Positions 10,438 through 22,700 of a stretch of 64,000 bases of DNA are shown in pieces (the stretch's first letter is position 1; each line of letters opens with the position of its first letter). The notes under the pieces are model-generated. The model made no database searches and was not told the DNA's origin. It worked only from the letters and a program-made list of their open reading frames with translations. The stretch spans positions 992,001 through 1,056,000 of the forward strand of contig JAHQRK010000020.1 of the NCBI GenBank assembly GCA_019828595.1, in the 5' to 3' direction. The translations under genes were made by a program, and so were the position numbers. This DNA comes from Aphanomyces cochlioides. Its lineage: Eukaryota > Oomycota > Saprolegniomycetes > Saprolegniales > Verrucalvaceae.

Positions 10438-10713
10438 TAAGCATGGACCGCCGCCGTACCCGTAGCCAGAATAGCCACCGTCGTTCCCGTAACCCTGCTT
10501 TTCATATCCGCCTTGGTACTTTTTGCCTCCAGAGCAGACTCCATACGGGACCAAGTCGTAGCCACCGTCGTCCCCTTCGCCATAATCCCCACGAGGACTG
10601 TTGTAGTCACCATACCCGCCTTGGTGGAACGAGCCACCACCATACTCCATCGACTGGACACTCACGACGGCACAGCACATGTAACCGTGCCATGTCTGGC
10701 GGGTACTGTACAT
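10381..10713 (-). CDS. Gly/Tyr-rich protein, 3' end replaced by MITE
   Basis: The frame from ATG 10713 encodes 110 residues. The first 20 or so include a short hydrophobic patch (MCCAVVSVQS). About 60 residues of Gly/Tyr/Asp-rich repeats follow (GGYGDYNS, GYGNDGGYSGYGYGGG). The last 18 residues and the stop (10381-10383) come from the MITE. The paralogue at 5215-5280 continues with a different tail. Function is unknown; it may be a secreted structural protein. It is probably no longer in its native form. A 27-bp stretch near its 5' end (10643-10669) recurs at 31792-31818. Confidence 0.5.
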   Translation of the reverse strand: MYSTRQTWHGYMCCAVVSVQSMEYGGGSFHQGGYGDYNSPRGDYGEGDDGGYDLVPYGVCSGGKKYQGGYEKQGYGNDGGYSGYGYGGGPCLEHLGVFICICIFKLRLYG

Positions 10714-10948
10714 GAGATGAAGGCGCGGTCTGCGGACTGACCTGGCGCCCTGCAGTAGCGGTTTCCCGCGGTCCGCTAAGAGAACGACTTGCCTTGGGAG
10801 GCCAGAGAAGTTGAAGCCTAAGTGAGGCTGAGCGACAGCTAACGAGAAGGAAGAGAAGTATGAGACTTAGGTTGCTTTAGCTTTAATTCACTCTTACACT
10901 TCGGTCGCAGTTCACACGCGCCTGATATCCTCTGCGCCCAGTTACACT

Positions 10949-10957
10949 TGGTAGCAG
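10949..10957 (+). other. Putative primer-binding site of Gypsy element (plus strand)
   Basis: TGGTAGCAG follows the LTR-end-like sequence TTACACT and precedes the gag ATG at 10976. A matching arrangement (ACAGT then TGGTAGCAC) sits on the minus strand at 15012-15020. TGG-starting sites are typical of tRNA-primed LTR retrotransposons. Confidence 0.45.
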
Positions 10958-10975
10958 TCTAGTTCGTCCAGGACC

Positions 10976-12011
10976 ATGGACGCTGCGCCCGCGACGTCGA
11001 CAATCTACGTTTCCCACTTCTCACCCGAACAGCAAGCTACTCTGACCACTTGCTTCGCTTGATCCCCGAGAACATCGTTCGGGGATTGTTCAGTGGGGTG
11101 AACCCTCAAGACCAGATTATGGTCATTGAGATCTTCCGCCTGCGTGGCGAAGCAACCGCGCAGTCTGCGGCACATGCCGCTGCGCAACGCACTCAAGAAG
11201 AGGCGGCGTTCTCTACGAAGCAGACCTGTTGAAGGCCACGGCAAAGATCGCCGGCCTTGAAGAGTCCAACCGGAATCTGGCTAGCCAAGCCAGACGATCC
11301 GAAAACCCCTCACCGGGGATTGAAGACATCTTCATCGACTCCAGAGTGTCGTGTGACCGACCTCTGAAGCTCGAAGTGTTAAAATATGGCGGTTCTGCGG
11401 ATGAGCACCTATTTTGTTGGGTCTCCGAGGTGAAGCTTGCACTCGGAGCCCAGCTCGTGACAAACGAGACGCTGCGCGTTGCCTTCGCGCTCTCCAACTT
11501 GCAAGGTCGGACTCGGGACTGGGCCTACAACCTTCATATGCTAGACGATGAGGCATTCCCCACGTTCGACTCCTTGGTTGAACAACTTAAGGAGCAATAC
11601 GTTCACTCGAACGTTGAGACGCGCTTTCGCGCTCAGTTCATCCAAGCAAGGCAAGGGAACTATCCAGGAGTTTGTGAACGAACTTCGTTCTATTCTCGGG
11701 TCCTTCGAGAATTCCTATAAGATCGATGAGATCGGTCGTGTGACGGTCTTCATGTATGGCCTTAACCAAGGCCCAGCTCGTGATGAGCTCTTTCGTTTGT
11801 AACCACAAAGGTTCAACGAAGCAATCAGCATTGCGCTGAATATTTGGCGCGTTCTTCCGGTAAGCCTTCCGATGTTTCATCCGACATGGAGATCTCACGT
11901 ATGGAAGCGGCCTCCGGTGAGGAGCGCCGTTGTTTCAACTGTGGCCAGTCTGGTCACTTTGCACGAAAATGCCCTCAGCCTTCACAGGCGAGGAAGAATC
12001 GAAATTACTCC
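10976..12011 (+). pseudogene. Ty3/Gypsy gag, degenerate
   Basis: The gag frame opens at 10976 (MDAAPATSTIYVSHFSPEQQ) and shifts frame within about 80 nt. It is followed in pieces: 11050-11232 (alpha-helical), 11229-11662 with the retrotransposon gag core (KLEVLKYGGSADEH, DWAYNLHMLDDEAFPTFDSL), 11650-11802 in the next frame (EFVNELRSILGSFENSYKID), and a CCHC knuckle at about 11935-11976 (CFNCGQSGHFARKC). At least three frameshifts or stops make it non-functional. Around 12012 it runs directly into minus-strand integrase sequence of a different element, a chimeric junction. Confidence 0.8.
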
Positions 12012-14249
12012 TGGTGAATTTTGGATCCCGATCGCTGATGATAACATCAGGTAGGCCATGATTTCGAACGACTGTGTCGATGAACTCCTTGGCTGCTTGC
12101 GGTGCGTCTACGCTTGACACTGTGGCGCAGTACTTGGGACGCTGTGAAGTCTTGTCAACGCATGTCATGATTGCATCTTTGCCGTTCGAGACAGGCAAAC
12201 CGGTGATCCAGTAGACGGACACTGTGTGCCAACACTCATCAGGAGACTTGATAGGAATCATTTGTCCATTAGCTTTAGCACTACTAGACTTGTATCTTGC
12301 ACACGTCTCGCATGAGGCGACGTAAAGCTTGACATCGTCTTCGAGACCTTTCCAGTAGTACCATTGCGCGACGTGGAGTTGCGTTCGACGGGCACCGGGG
12401 TGAGCTGTTGTACTCGTGTCATGACTTTGCGAGATAATCTCGCACTTGAGTTCATCGTCGTCTGGAACCCAGAGTCTCTTGACAATTCAACCCAATCTTT
12501 CTTTTTCAAGTTATCTACGAACTTGTCTAACGCCGCTTGCTCAACCTTAGCTAGACGGAAGGGAGCTCGGTTCTGTGGCTTCGCAACGGGCTTCAACTGT
12601 GCACAGCACGCTTGGGAGGCAACTTATCAGGCAGCTCGGCAGGAAACACATCCTTGAACTCTTCCAGCAGTTCAACAATCTCTGGAGGCTTAGGCAGAGG
12701 CTGAGGATCGACATGACAAAGCTTTATTATCCATCCAGGCACGCTAGTCGAGACGGTATTGACTTCTACTTCATCGTCTATCGACTCAATTTCATGCTTG
12801 AGCCAATTGATGACTGGATTGAACGTCTGGAACCACGGTTGGCCCAGTATCACATCAAATGCCTTGTCTTTGAGATCCCATTCAGTCATCACGGTGTCCT
12901 TGAACGTGAAAAAGTCAACGTGGATCGTCTCCTTCACTTCTTTCGTCTGCATCTCCTGGGAGAGCACGCCATCATAGCCTGCAATTCGCACATTCTTCAT
13001 TCTCTGGACGTTCTTGCCGAGTCCCAGTCGACACAACGAGTTGGTTGCTCCTGAGTCAATGCGCACCTTCACAACTTTGCCATTCATTACGCCAGACTTA
13101 ATCATCAACTCTTCGTTCTTCATATCCCGCGACCTCGCTGTCGCATGCGCCACTTGACTTGATTCTACTTCAGGCTCTATCGCACTTGCATCCGCGTCAA
13201 CCTCATTGACACAACCGAATGTGATATATTCAACGTCCTCTGGACTTAACTCTTCTCGCACTTCGACATTGTTCTGCCGGCTCGTGGGCGGTTGCCCTGA
13301 CACTCGTCGCTTTGGCTTTCAGCACTCTGACGCAATGTGCCCGATCTTCTGGCAGTTGTAGCAGCGCAGCTTGCTGCGGTCCTTCTTGTGTTCACGCCTG
13401 ACATGCAGGTTGTTGACCTCCATGTCGTCAGGCTCACGCTGATTGCTTCGTGGAGGTGGTCTCTCCTCATGACGCTCGCGATCTCGATCAAACCTCTTCG
13501 AAATGGTCTCTCCGACTTGCCCACTATGCCCAGTGACACTGTATGCGCGCGCTCATACTCCAACGCTGCCTTGATGGCAGACGACAACGTTTGACACAGT
13601 CTGTACTTGACCTCTTCGCGCGTCTTCAGTCGCAAGCCGCGCGTGAAGAAGGTTACCTTGTCCAACTCAGACATGTCACGCACTTCAGTACAAATACGAC
13701 GGAACTTCTCGATGTATTCAAGTAGATCCTTACAGTTCTTCTGCTGGAGTGAAAACAACTTGTCGCGCAGGCGCTCTTGAAGGTCGTCAGGCTCGAACTC
13801 CTTGCGTAGGGCTTTCTCGAAGTCGCTGAGGGTAGTAAGGCCACTACCCCCTTTATGTGACGCCAACTCTTGGTACCATGACGCCGCTTGGCCCTTGAGA
13901 TTGGCGACCACCATGGCCAGACACCTCGCTTCGACCTCCTTGTCTTCCATATAGCTCAAGTTCTTCGCCTTGAAAAAGGTCTCAACACGATGAAGGTAAA
14001 GACCAACAGTTTCATTAATGCGCCGTGGTAACTAGGCATAGATAGTCCTTCTACTCGCCGCTCTGTGTCGCGCTGCACCGGAGGAGGTGCTGCTTGTGCT
14101 TGCTCTTGTTGCTTAAGCAAGCGTTCTTGAAGTACTTGCTGATTCTCAACAAGTCGTGCTTGGGTTTGGGTTTGTGTCTGCAGCAGCTGATTGATTAGCT
14201 GCTGCTGCTGTTCCATCGTCGCAAATAACCTCATAAAGAACTCTTCCAT
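11935..14249 (-). pseudogene. Ty3/Gypsy gag-pol with reverse transcriptase deleted
   Basis: Read from 14249 leftwards there is a Gln-rich gag N terminus (14249-13956), then after a frameshift the gag core (13959 onward; AASWYQELASHKGGSG). The retropepsin follows (VRIDSGATNSL and FDVILGQPWF, about 12800-13080) and the very start of RT (APFRLAKVEQAALDKFV, about 12500-12560). The sequence then jumps to the integrase zinc domain (HDTSTTAHP and CETCARYKS, about 12300-12430) and catalytic core (DKTSQRPKYC, HGLPDVIISDRDPKF). The whole RT-RNase H portion is missing. The integrase core ends at the chimeric junction near 12012. Multiple frameshifts confirm inactivity. Confidence 0.85.
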
Positions 14250-14378
14250 ATTTTCTTATTATCTTGTTTTTTTCTGATCTTGACTTTTTAATTCGTTCTT
14301 GAAATGCTTCTTTTTTTTCCTTCTTTTTTATTTCTTTTTTGTCTTGAAAGTTTCTTTTTTGTTACGAAAAAGAGTTCT

Positions 14379-14904
14379 TTAAAGGTTAGCTAGGTACTCG
14401 GTCACTTCTGATAGGACGTCGGTCTTTGGCTTTTCTTCCTTGGGTCTAGGTTTGTAGTCGAGGAGGGCGTCGATTTCTTCGCCAATTAGTTCGCTCAAAA
14501 TTTTCAAGTGAGTTTTGAACGTCTTTGTCCGAAATATACTTGACGCGATTCGAGTACTTTCGCGGTTCTTCGAGACGACGGGTGAACCCATTGGCGACGC
14601 GGACGAGGTTGGAGATCTTGTTGTCGAGGCTTGATCGGATGTCGTCGAGGTCCTTGATTTGATCCGCTTCCAAATACGTCGCTTTAAACCTACTCTTTTC
14701 TACTCTACTCTTGTCGCCTTGGTCGCTCGCCTTTCGCTTCTTGTTCGCCCTGGTCGCTGTCTTCATGCACGACACGGTCATTCGCTTACACCAGACGTAT
14801 GTGCCCAAGACTCGAGACTCCACCCAAGCAGGCTCTAGGATGCCCGCAGCGCGGGGGAATGCAGCGGACAGGCTCAAACTTTGGTGCTCGCGTAGATCCA
14901 ACAC
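14379..14904 (-). pseudogene. Basic coiled-coil leader ORF of the Gypsy element, frameshifted
   Basis: Two overlapping minus frames (14904-14446 and 14591-14379) together give about 170 residues. A Lys/Arg-rich N-terminal part contains RANKKRKASDQGDKSR. Helical segments follow, and the C terminus is acidic and Lys-rich (YKPRPKEEKPKTDVLSE). It lies between the primer-binding-like site (15012-15020) and the gag start (14249), so it probably belongs to that element. No catalytic motif is seen. The frames switch at about 14530. Confidence 0.4.
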
Positions 14905-15819
14905 CGGTCGCTTGGACGGTCAAAGATGAGCCATTGCGTGAACCAGATAGGATAACCTCTTGGACCCTCGAGCTATGCCTCCGGGTCTAAAGTCCTTGGT
15001 GTCGTAACCGAGTGCTACCAACTGTAGTGTAGTTGGTAAGGCCAGAGGAAGATGAGAAGTGAGTTAGATTAGCCAGCTTAAAGTTAAATCTATGAACTAA
15101 ACAATACGGTATAGTTTTCGATATACACACGGCACGGCTACAGAATAATCTTCTGAGGGCTGTACACTCCCTAAGAACACACGTGCCTCTGGCCAATCTC
15201 AACTTAGTCAGACGGTGTCGTCAGCGTTGGACATGCTTGACTCGACACCCGTCTTGCCAGGCGACAACTATTAACCATTAATTCATTACATTGTGGTTGT
15301 AGCAGGTGACTGGGCGATGACACCCAGTGCAAGCAACGTTGAGATGGCCCAGACTATTCATTTTGAAAGCTAACTGAGGCGTGAACAGTGCGGACAATGA
15401 AGTGAAGAGAGCAGAGTCTCGATGACCATGGAGAAACATATGCGTGCACAGCAGTTTCTATTCAGAATGAATTACCCGGCCGAGGCGACACACAAGGTGG
15501 AGATCAGCCGTTGCGGCACCATTTTAAAACCTTAACCACCGCCAAAAGCTATTTCTAGACAACGAATACAAACTGGACAGGAAGTCAGTATATGCATCTT
15601 GAGTCATGAAAATCAACACCCTCCCGGACTGTCCAGTTCCGTCAATTTCGTCATCAATGCCAGAGGTGGAAAATCCCCCCCAAAAAGGATAAAAAACCAC
15701 GTGGTCTTTGAGCACTCTAACCATCAGTATTGGAGGACTGATTTTGAATGAGAGCATCTTCTGGAGAAGATGTATTCAAAGACTTGCCCTTCGATACGGG
15801 TTGTGGAGTTTTCAAAGTG
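14905..15819. other. Probable degenerate LTR region (minus strand) and unassigned DNA
   Basis: On the minus strand a primer-binding-like TGGTAGCAC lies at 15012-15020, just inside an ACA-ending sequence at about 15023. Sequence upstream of that to about 15230 is probably the 5' LTR of the Gypsy element. From 15240 to 15819 I see no gene or recognisable element. Confidence 0.4.
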
Positions 15820-17286
15820 TCAATTGCAGAAATGCGAAGCGTCGACGGAGATAGAAGCATGACAGATAGAGCCATTTAAAGTGGTACCGTCAATAGACTT
15901 CACCGAGGCAACATTAGACAGGGCTGCATCAGGCACCATGGATGGTGTGAACAAACCAATTTTGTCTCGCAAGGGTAAGAAGATTGCCGCTGTGAGAGGC
16001 TTTGTAAACAAATCTGCAACATTGTCTTTGGAGGGAACATAGTCCACACGAAGGTCTCCAAGTTGAATACGCTCTCGTATGAAATGATACCGTACATCGA
16101 TGTGTTTGGTACGTGAGTGATGAACAGGATTCATCGCAGTTGCGATGGCCGGCTGGTTATCAGCATGAAGCAAGATTCCAGTCTCACTAGGATTACCAAG
16201 TTCACAGTTTAGAGCCCTCATAAACAGAACTTCTTTAGCCGCTTGCGCTAGTGCAATATATTCAGCCTCAGTAGTGGACTGAGCCACTATACGTTGACAC
16301 TAAGAGGCCCAGGAGACAAGACAGCGCCCAACAAAGGTACAATAGCCACTTACGGATCGTCGTGTATCTGGATCAGCAGCATAGTCTGAGTCAGTAAAAG
16401 CAGACAAGTCCAGCTAAGTCCCTTTGTAGAGAAGGCCCAAATCAATTGTCCCTGCAATGTAGCGCATCAGTTGCTTCATCTTGCCAATGTGAGATTTCCC
16501 AGGATTGTTGTGATAGTGACTAAGAGACTGCACGGCATATGCAATATCTGGGCGAGTACCGAGCATGATATACATCAAGGATCGAACTCCTTGGCGGTAG
16601 TTCGCATGATTAATCATCTCAGCCTCGGTTCTTTGGTGTCCAGCATGAGGACAGTCACTAGCATCCAGGACTTTGTTGAGAGGCACAGTTGGCTGTCTTG
16701 ATTGATCGAATTGAAATCGTTTCAGCATGTTGATTGCATTTAGTGGTTGCGATATATGGAGTAGTCGTTTGCTGCGATTTCTTTCAATTTTGAGACCTAA
16801 AATGTAATGAATTGGCCCCCTGTCCTTGGATGAGAAGCGTGACTTGATGTAATTTTTCAATTTCACCATGACTTCATCATTCTTTGTCATGAGAACCAAA
16901 TCGTCAACGTAAATAGCAATCACCGCAAGCAGGCCTTCAGCTTTTCGAATGTAGATATACGATTCAACTGAAGCTTTTTCAAATCCAATTTTACACAAGA
17001 AAAAGGTGAGTACTTTGTGCCATTCTCTGGGTGCCTGTTTCAGACGATAGAGTGCTTTAACTAGCAAACAGGATACGGTTGATCCATTCTCCACAACCAA
17101 GTTTGCCTGTTGCATGTTCATTTCATTCAAGGCATGATCAATCGAGGTACCTTCAGGTAAATCCAGATAAATTTCTTCTTCCAATACACCATTCAAAAAG
17201 GCTGTGTCAATGTCCATTTGATGTACTGGTAAATCAAGAGCATTTGCTATGACAAGTAAGGTCCTTAGTGTGGCGTCAACTGTCAC
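15820..17286 (-). pseudogene. Ty1/Copia reverse transcriptase-RNase H fragment with two stops
   Basis: A single minus frame (17286 to 15820) contains Copia RT from about the palm (MDIDTAFLNGVLEEEIYLDLPEG, shown here as family motif DTAFLNG) through the YVDD active site (AIYVDDLVLM). RNase H follows (AFTDSDYAADPDTRRS, QSTTEAEYIALAQAAKE). Two in-frame TAG codons, just after LLYKGT and just after LVSWAS (between 16288 and 16413), interrupt RNase H. The 5' end is truncated in mid-RT, since upstream sequence is unrelated. RT copies element RNA and RNase H removes the template. This copy is dead as read. Confidence 0.9.
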
Positions 17287-17833
17287 ATGACGGTTGGTCG
17301 TCTAAAGTCCGGCCAACTGGCTAATCTACGACTCCTGTTCAACTGCCTCGACCAAGCCGAGCTTGCCGTCTAGTGCTATGGAAATCCTGGTCCGATTGGA
17401 AAGTCCTGGACGGAGTTTGATCTATACCTTCTCGCTCGGATTATCTGTCACTCGGATTGGTGTCTTTACACTCGGATCTTGCCCGACGACAATCCGGTAC
17501 TCCTTTCACCTTTCTGATTGGCGGTTCTCCGATTAGTAATGTCGCGCGTCGAACCTGCCTCACATCACGTTTCATCTTCTTCTATTAATACCCCTTAGTT
17601 TACTGCATATGTAGCTCTTGCTAGCCTTTCTAACCTCACAATCGTTTTTACCTTGAATCTTCCGAGCGGTTAGTCCGTCGGTCGTCGCTGAATCACCCCG
17701 TTCAGCTTCGCCCTATGTCAAACGTCGCTAGTTCGCCGCTTGAGCTCGTATCTCAAGGAAACCCGGCGGAAACCACACGTTTCACGCCACATTAGAGAAG
17801 CAGGGTACGGCACAAGCCTGCTGGACTGCGACT
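17287..17833. other. LTR-like sequence upstream of a plus-strand gag
   Basis: No long ORF is present. The AT/TC-rich sequence contains a TATA-like TTAATA at about 17584-17590 and ends just before a gag-like ATG at 17834. Position and composition suggest the LTR and leader of the plus-strand element that continues at 19.7 kb. LTR ends are not defined. Confidence 0.35.
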
Positions 17834-18020
17834 ATGGAAGATAATTCGCCCGAGAAACCGACCGAGACACCTTCTATGAGGGCGTCAAGGAAGTCTGTGG
17901 CCGCATCTGCACCGACACGAAGATCCTTACGGCTGAAGTGAGACCCACCTGAGTACGGTCTCTATGAGAAGCCTGCGCGAAACGCTAATCTCGCACATCT
18001 GCCTCAACTGGAGATCGAAG
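17834..18020 (+). pseudogene. 5' end of a Gypsy-type gag, split by a nested RT fragment
   Basis: ATG 17834 opens a short frame rich in Pro, Ser and Arg (MEDNSPEKPTETPSMRASRK) that stops at 17939-17941. It then continues in frame (EYGLYEKPARNANLAHLP) until about 18020. There it meets the reverse-oriented pol fragment. The acidic Ser/Pro-rich style resumes at 19733 on the same strand, so the two are probably parts of one gag separated by insertion. Confidence 0.4.
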
Positions 18021-19746
18021 ATAAGGATTCTGCAAGCTCTGTTGTCAGCTCACTCGGATCGTCGATGAGTAAAGACCTCCACACTTGATCCTTAGACTTC
18101 ACAAAGTAAAGAGTGTCCTTCTTTACGTACATAGAGCTATCGCTGTACTCTTTGCTCTTGGCATAAGCTCGCTCGAACTGCTTGACTAAGTCATCGTTCA
18201 TCTTGACTGTGCTATACAACACTTCTTCTGCGTGGTTGATGACTATGTGTTGTGGAACCTCGACTTCGTGTAGATTCGACTCCGTCTCCCCCCCCCCGAC
18301 AAGGCGAGTCAGTCATCAACGCAAGTGTTCGCATGTCAATAGATCGCAGAGTCGCGATGCGTTCAGTCCATGAGTGGATGCCGCTATAGCGGTTGTAGCA
18401 CGAGGCATCGCAGTGATGAACAGCGCAAGTGTTAACTTGAGCGCTGGACCGAGGTGGTCGAGAGAGAGCATCAGCTACAACGTTCATCTTGCCTGGCCGA
18501 TGATGCAGTGTGAAATCAAAACTTCCAAAGAAGTCAAGCCATCGTGTTAGCTTAGCGGTTAAGACTGGAGTCTTCAGAAACCACTGACATGTCGAATTGT
18601 CAGTGAAGACATTGAATTGCGAACCGTACACATAAGGTCTCCATTTGGTTATCGCTAACTTGATCGCCTTATGATGGTATCTTGCTGATACAACTCCTTT
18701 TCGTATGATGGCCAATTTCGCTCGGTGTCGCCCAAGTTCTTTGACAAAAACGCAACTGGGCGGTCGTTGCCATCATCGTCTTGCTGGGAAAGTACTGCTC
18801 CGCAGCAATAGCCTGACGCGTCGGTCGTGATCATGAAGGGCTTGTCGAAGTTTGGCAGTTGCAGGACTGGAGCTTGCTGTAGAGCCGCTTTGATGGTGAG
18901 GAAGGCTTTCTCCTGGCGATCACTCCAAGTCCAGGGAACACTATCTTTCGCTAGATCACTCATAGGCAACACAAGGTCAAGATTGGCATAGTTAACTATG
19001 CATTTACGATAGTAACCAGCCATCCCGAGAAAACTCAACAGCTCCTTGCGATTAGTGGAATATGACCACTTCTCAATCGCTCGAGATTTGTTGCTGTCGA
19101 CTTGCAAGCCTTCGGCAGAGATTGTGTGACCCAAAAAGTCGACTTTGGGTACCGCAAACGCGCATTTCTCAAGCTTTGCATACAGTTTCTCCTTGCGCAA
19201 CGCTTCGAGAACACAACGCAAATGGTTGGCATGTTCATTAAGATGCTTAGAGTGCACGCAGATGTCATCTAAGTAGACGACTACATTGGGGAACTTGTCG
19301 AATAGAGATCGCAACAGTCTTGACCAGATGCCTGGCATGCCTGCCAACCCCATAGGCGCCACACACCACTGCAAAATCTCCTTGTGCGTTCGAAAGGCTG
19401 TGTACTTCCGAGCATGGGGCTCGACCAGCATTTGGTGATGTCCAGACGTAAGGTCAATCTTCGTAAAAACCGTACAACCATGCATGTCGTTGAACAGGCC
19501 TTCGATGTTGGGCAGCGAAATCTTGGGGATTTCTGTCTGTGAGTTGACATGGCGGTAGTCAAGCACCCAGTGTGTAGGAGTGTTAGGCGTAGCAGTCTTT
19601 AGCCACACTTGCCGCGAAGGCAGCTTGCCGTTCTCGTCCTTCTTGGGTACGCCAAAGATGTTGGAAACCCAGTCGGTCGAGACGAAAAGCTGAAGATGAC
19701 CCAGACCTGTCACCTCAATCACAAGTTCCCACGAAGATGCCGGCAA
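18004..19746 (-). pseudogene. Ty3/Gypsy reverse transcriptase-RNase H fragment
   Basis: From about 19690 leftwards the frame shows Gypsy RT from DWVSNIFGVPKKDENG through FTKIDLTSGHHQM and the catalytic YLDD (NVVVYLDDICVHS). The RT connection and RNase H follow (FMITTDASGYCCGAVLSQQD). A frameshift near 18670-18710 moves to a second frame with WRPYVYGSQFNVFTDNS and HHRPGKMNVVADALSR. A third short frame (18222-18004) carries the linker before integrase and ends abruptly. It resembles the portion missing from the element at 11.9-14.2 kb. Whether it derives from the same family needs alignment. Confidence 0.87.
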
Positions 19747-22700
19747 TCGAAAGTCCTCCTCAAGAAGATCCGTCCGTCATAGTGATTGATGACACAGACT
19801 CGGACGAAGAAAAATCTGGTCTGCCGGAAACAAGTCCTCTGCATGAAAGTGATTCGGAACAAGAAACGAAGAACCAATCTGACGAAGCACCTATACGAAG
19901 GACCATGCCTGAGCCCCGTATCGAGCATGCTGAAGACGAACTGCCGATGATACCTGCAGACCAGACGAAAATCCTGGCCAGATTTTCTGAAATCCGTGAG
20001 GAGCTGGTGCCACGGATTTCTCAACAAGTTTTGGAAAGTGCCGCTGGGATACATTGACAAGGCTACGAGAGTTTTCTCTTGCAACAACAACTGGACCAAT
20101 CGGCTGAGTACCGACGCTATGCCGAGCAATTGGAATCCGAGGATCAATGTACTCCCCCACGGCTTCGACACAATCGACTTCTGCTCTCTATCCCGGATAT
20201 CCGAGCCGTCAATTTGAGACCAGCCAATTCGATCTGAAGCCGCTGTCACACCAAAATTTGACCCCTGGTATGAAGATCCCGATGAAGGCTGAAATCCCTC
20301 GGATGTCCGACGTCCCCGTTTACATGGCTAACACTGAACTCGACACTCAGAGGTCTCACGTCACTCCGACTCGGTTCGGTAATCCGCTGCCCGGGACAAA
20401 TCCGACACAGACTGGGGCCGGTCCGACCCGGACTCACCCTCATGATCCGACTCGAATTCAATATTCTACCCCGACTCGGGCGGCGGCCGGCCAACCCGGA
20501 TCACAACCTACCGATCCGACCCGGACCAGACACGGTTTTAGAGACCGATATCCGCCTAGTGACCCGGGAGGGGATGGCTCCGACGGCCCAGACGGCGGAG
20601 ACGACGCCGCAAGAGACGCGAGGGGTGTTCCCCTAGATGCTCGACCGCCCAGCTATCGGCCCCGTGGGAGGATTTCCTTTTCGGATGACCTGAAGTTGGC
20701 CCCGAAGCTAACTAGCTCTGCAGTGCAAGACCAGATCGAGCATTTTCTCACCCGGATTAAGACTTCAAACAGCTACATGACATACCCGACTACGAAATCC
20801 TAGAGACTGTGGACAGACGGATCACCGAGTCGAACCACCCCAAGATTTCCATATGGTGGGCGCAGAAGAACAAGAAGTCTTCTTTCAAGTCATGGGGGCA
20901 GGCCCGGACGGCTCTACGGCAGACTTTCGTCGATAAGGCCCAGCTTACGACCGTCAAGGTGTTCTCGGAACGAGGACGACAACAACGCGACGAATCCTTG
21001 CGAGAATATGCTATGGTGCACATCATCTAGAGACGACATTATTTTCGTTACACTTTGACCGTCGATAAATTTCTGGAGAGTCCAATTAAGGATAAGAAAA
21101 GCGGTAATATCGATAGATATGGATTAGAGGAAGACATGTTACCGCTTGAAATTGCTCTATTCAAAGAATTGATTGAGTTATGGTGATTCTCCAGAGGTCA
21201 CTTTTGTGATCAAATGTATGGAAAAGGACAGATTTTGGCCTTAGGGGTGCTCGTCAACTATACTTGAAATTTGTATTGACAAAATTTATCCGGAGTCTGA
21301 GTTGTTATCCGTATAATATTTTGGAGATATCACATACCTTGCGATGATCCTACGAAGTCTTTGAGGCTCGCGAGCCCGAGAAATACGAAACAAGTTAGTC
21401 TAACATCTTGATGCGTCGAATAGAAAAATAAACAGTGATCTTCATTGTAATCTTTTCCAGTCATGGGCAAGGTGGAGCCTGTTTATTTACAGGATACCAC
21501 TTCTGAATTGCTGAAGACTTCATTACAAGTGCTGCGATGTCAACAAGCTTCTGAATGCTTTGAAGTCTCCAGGAGCACCAATTCGCTTTGAAAATATTGC
21601 TTAACATATACTGTTCTAAGCAATTCTGCCTTAGATGATTGCTCTTAAGCATGAGAAGTCAATACTTGAGCCTGAAGAGCAACATATTATTGAAATACTT
21701 CAATACGATTGGCTATTTATAGAAAATATAATCATATATTGTCCAATAGTATATCTGAAAATACAAACATTCTGTCCAAGAAATTTAGAAATTTGGCCAC
21801 TTTGTCGTCTGTAGATGATGTGCACCATACTCGTCTGCATGAGACGGCTCAAGAAGCCCTCATTCCGGACGTGACCGCTGTCAACTTCTTCCTTTCTGGA
21901 GTCTACGATTTGTCCCGCGTTTCGAGTTTGCAGAACGCAGAGAATCCTCCTGAGACTCTGGACGCTTGCATCAACTATCTGCGTAAAAGGGATATCGACG
22001 TCGAAATCACTCCTTAGAAAGAAGAACGATCCCGATCGGCTTCGCCCAAATCTGCCAGAATGCCTGCCCGGAGTCTGATCTCCGCGAAATGCGAGTCTGT
22101 GGGTTGGGAGGGTCCGATAGCTGAATTGAGACGCGAGAATCAACTTATGGAGGCCCGAATGATGCAGAAAATTCCAACTGTGATTGCGGGCCTGATGACT
22201 ACGACTCAGACTAACTCCCAGGCTCCTTCGTCCGGTGACTCGAATTCTGGTTCTTCTCTCAGCTCACCTAGTGAGCCTCGGCTGAAAATCCGAATGGATG
22301 GCGATGTGCTAACCGTCAACAATGGTGTCGTATGTGGTCGATGTCTCACACTTGGTCATTCAAGAGAGAAATGTTATTGCGCGAATATGACCTGCACAAG
22401 GCGCCGCCTATATGGACACGTATCCCGAGAATGCTCGTTACCCGGTCGACGTGGATCGCAAAACAATCAGGGATCTCAAAACCGCCCAGGAAGCTCAAAC
22501 GGAAGTAACGGGAACTCATCGACGGTTGTGCGCGAGAATTCAGCTAGTTCTCACCAGCAAGCCTGAGAAAAGAGGGACAAGATCGCGGCCGAAGGAAGCG
22601 GCCCAGACCTTGTCAAACCTCCCGACCCTGACAAAGCTTTCCCATCCAGTACCTTATCCAGACTTTTACCCTTTGCCTGATCCTGACTCCCACTCTGCCC

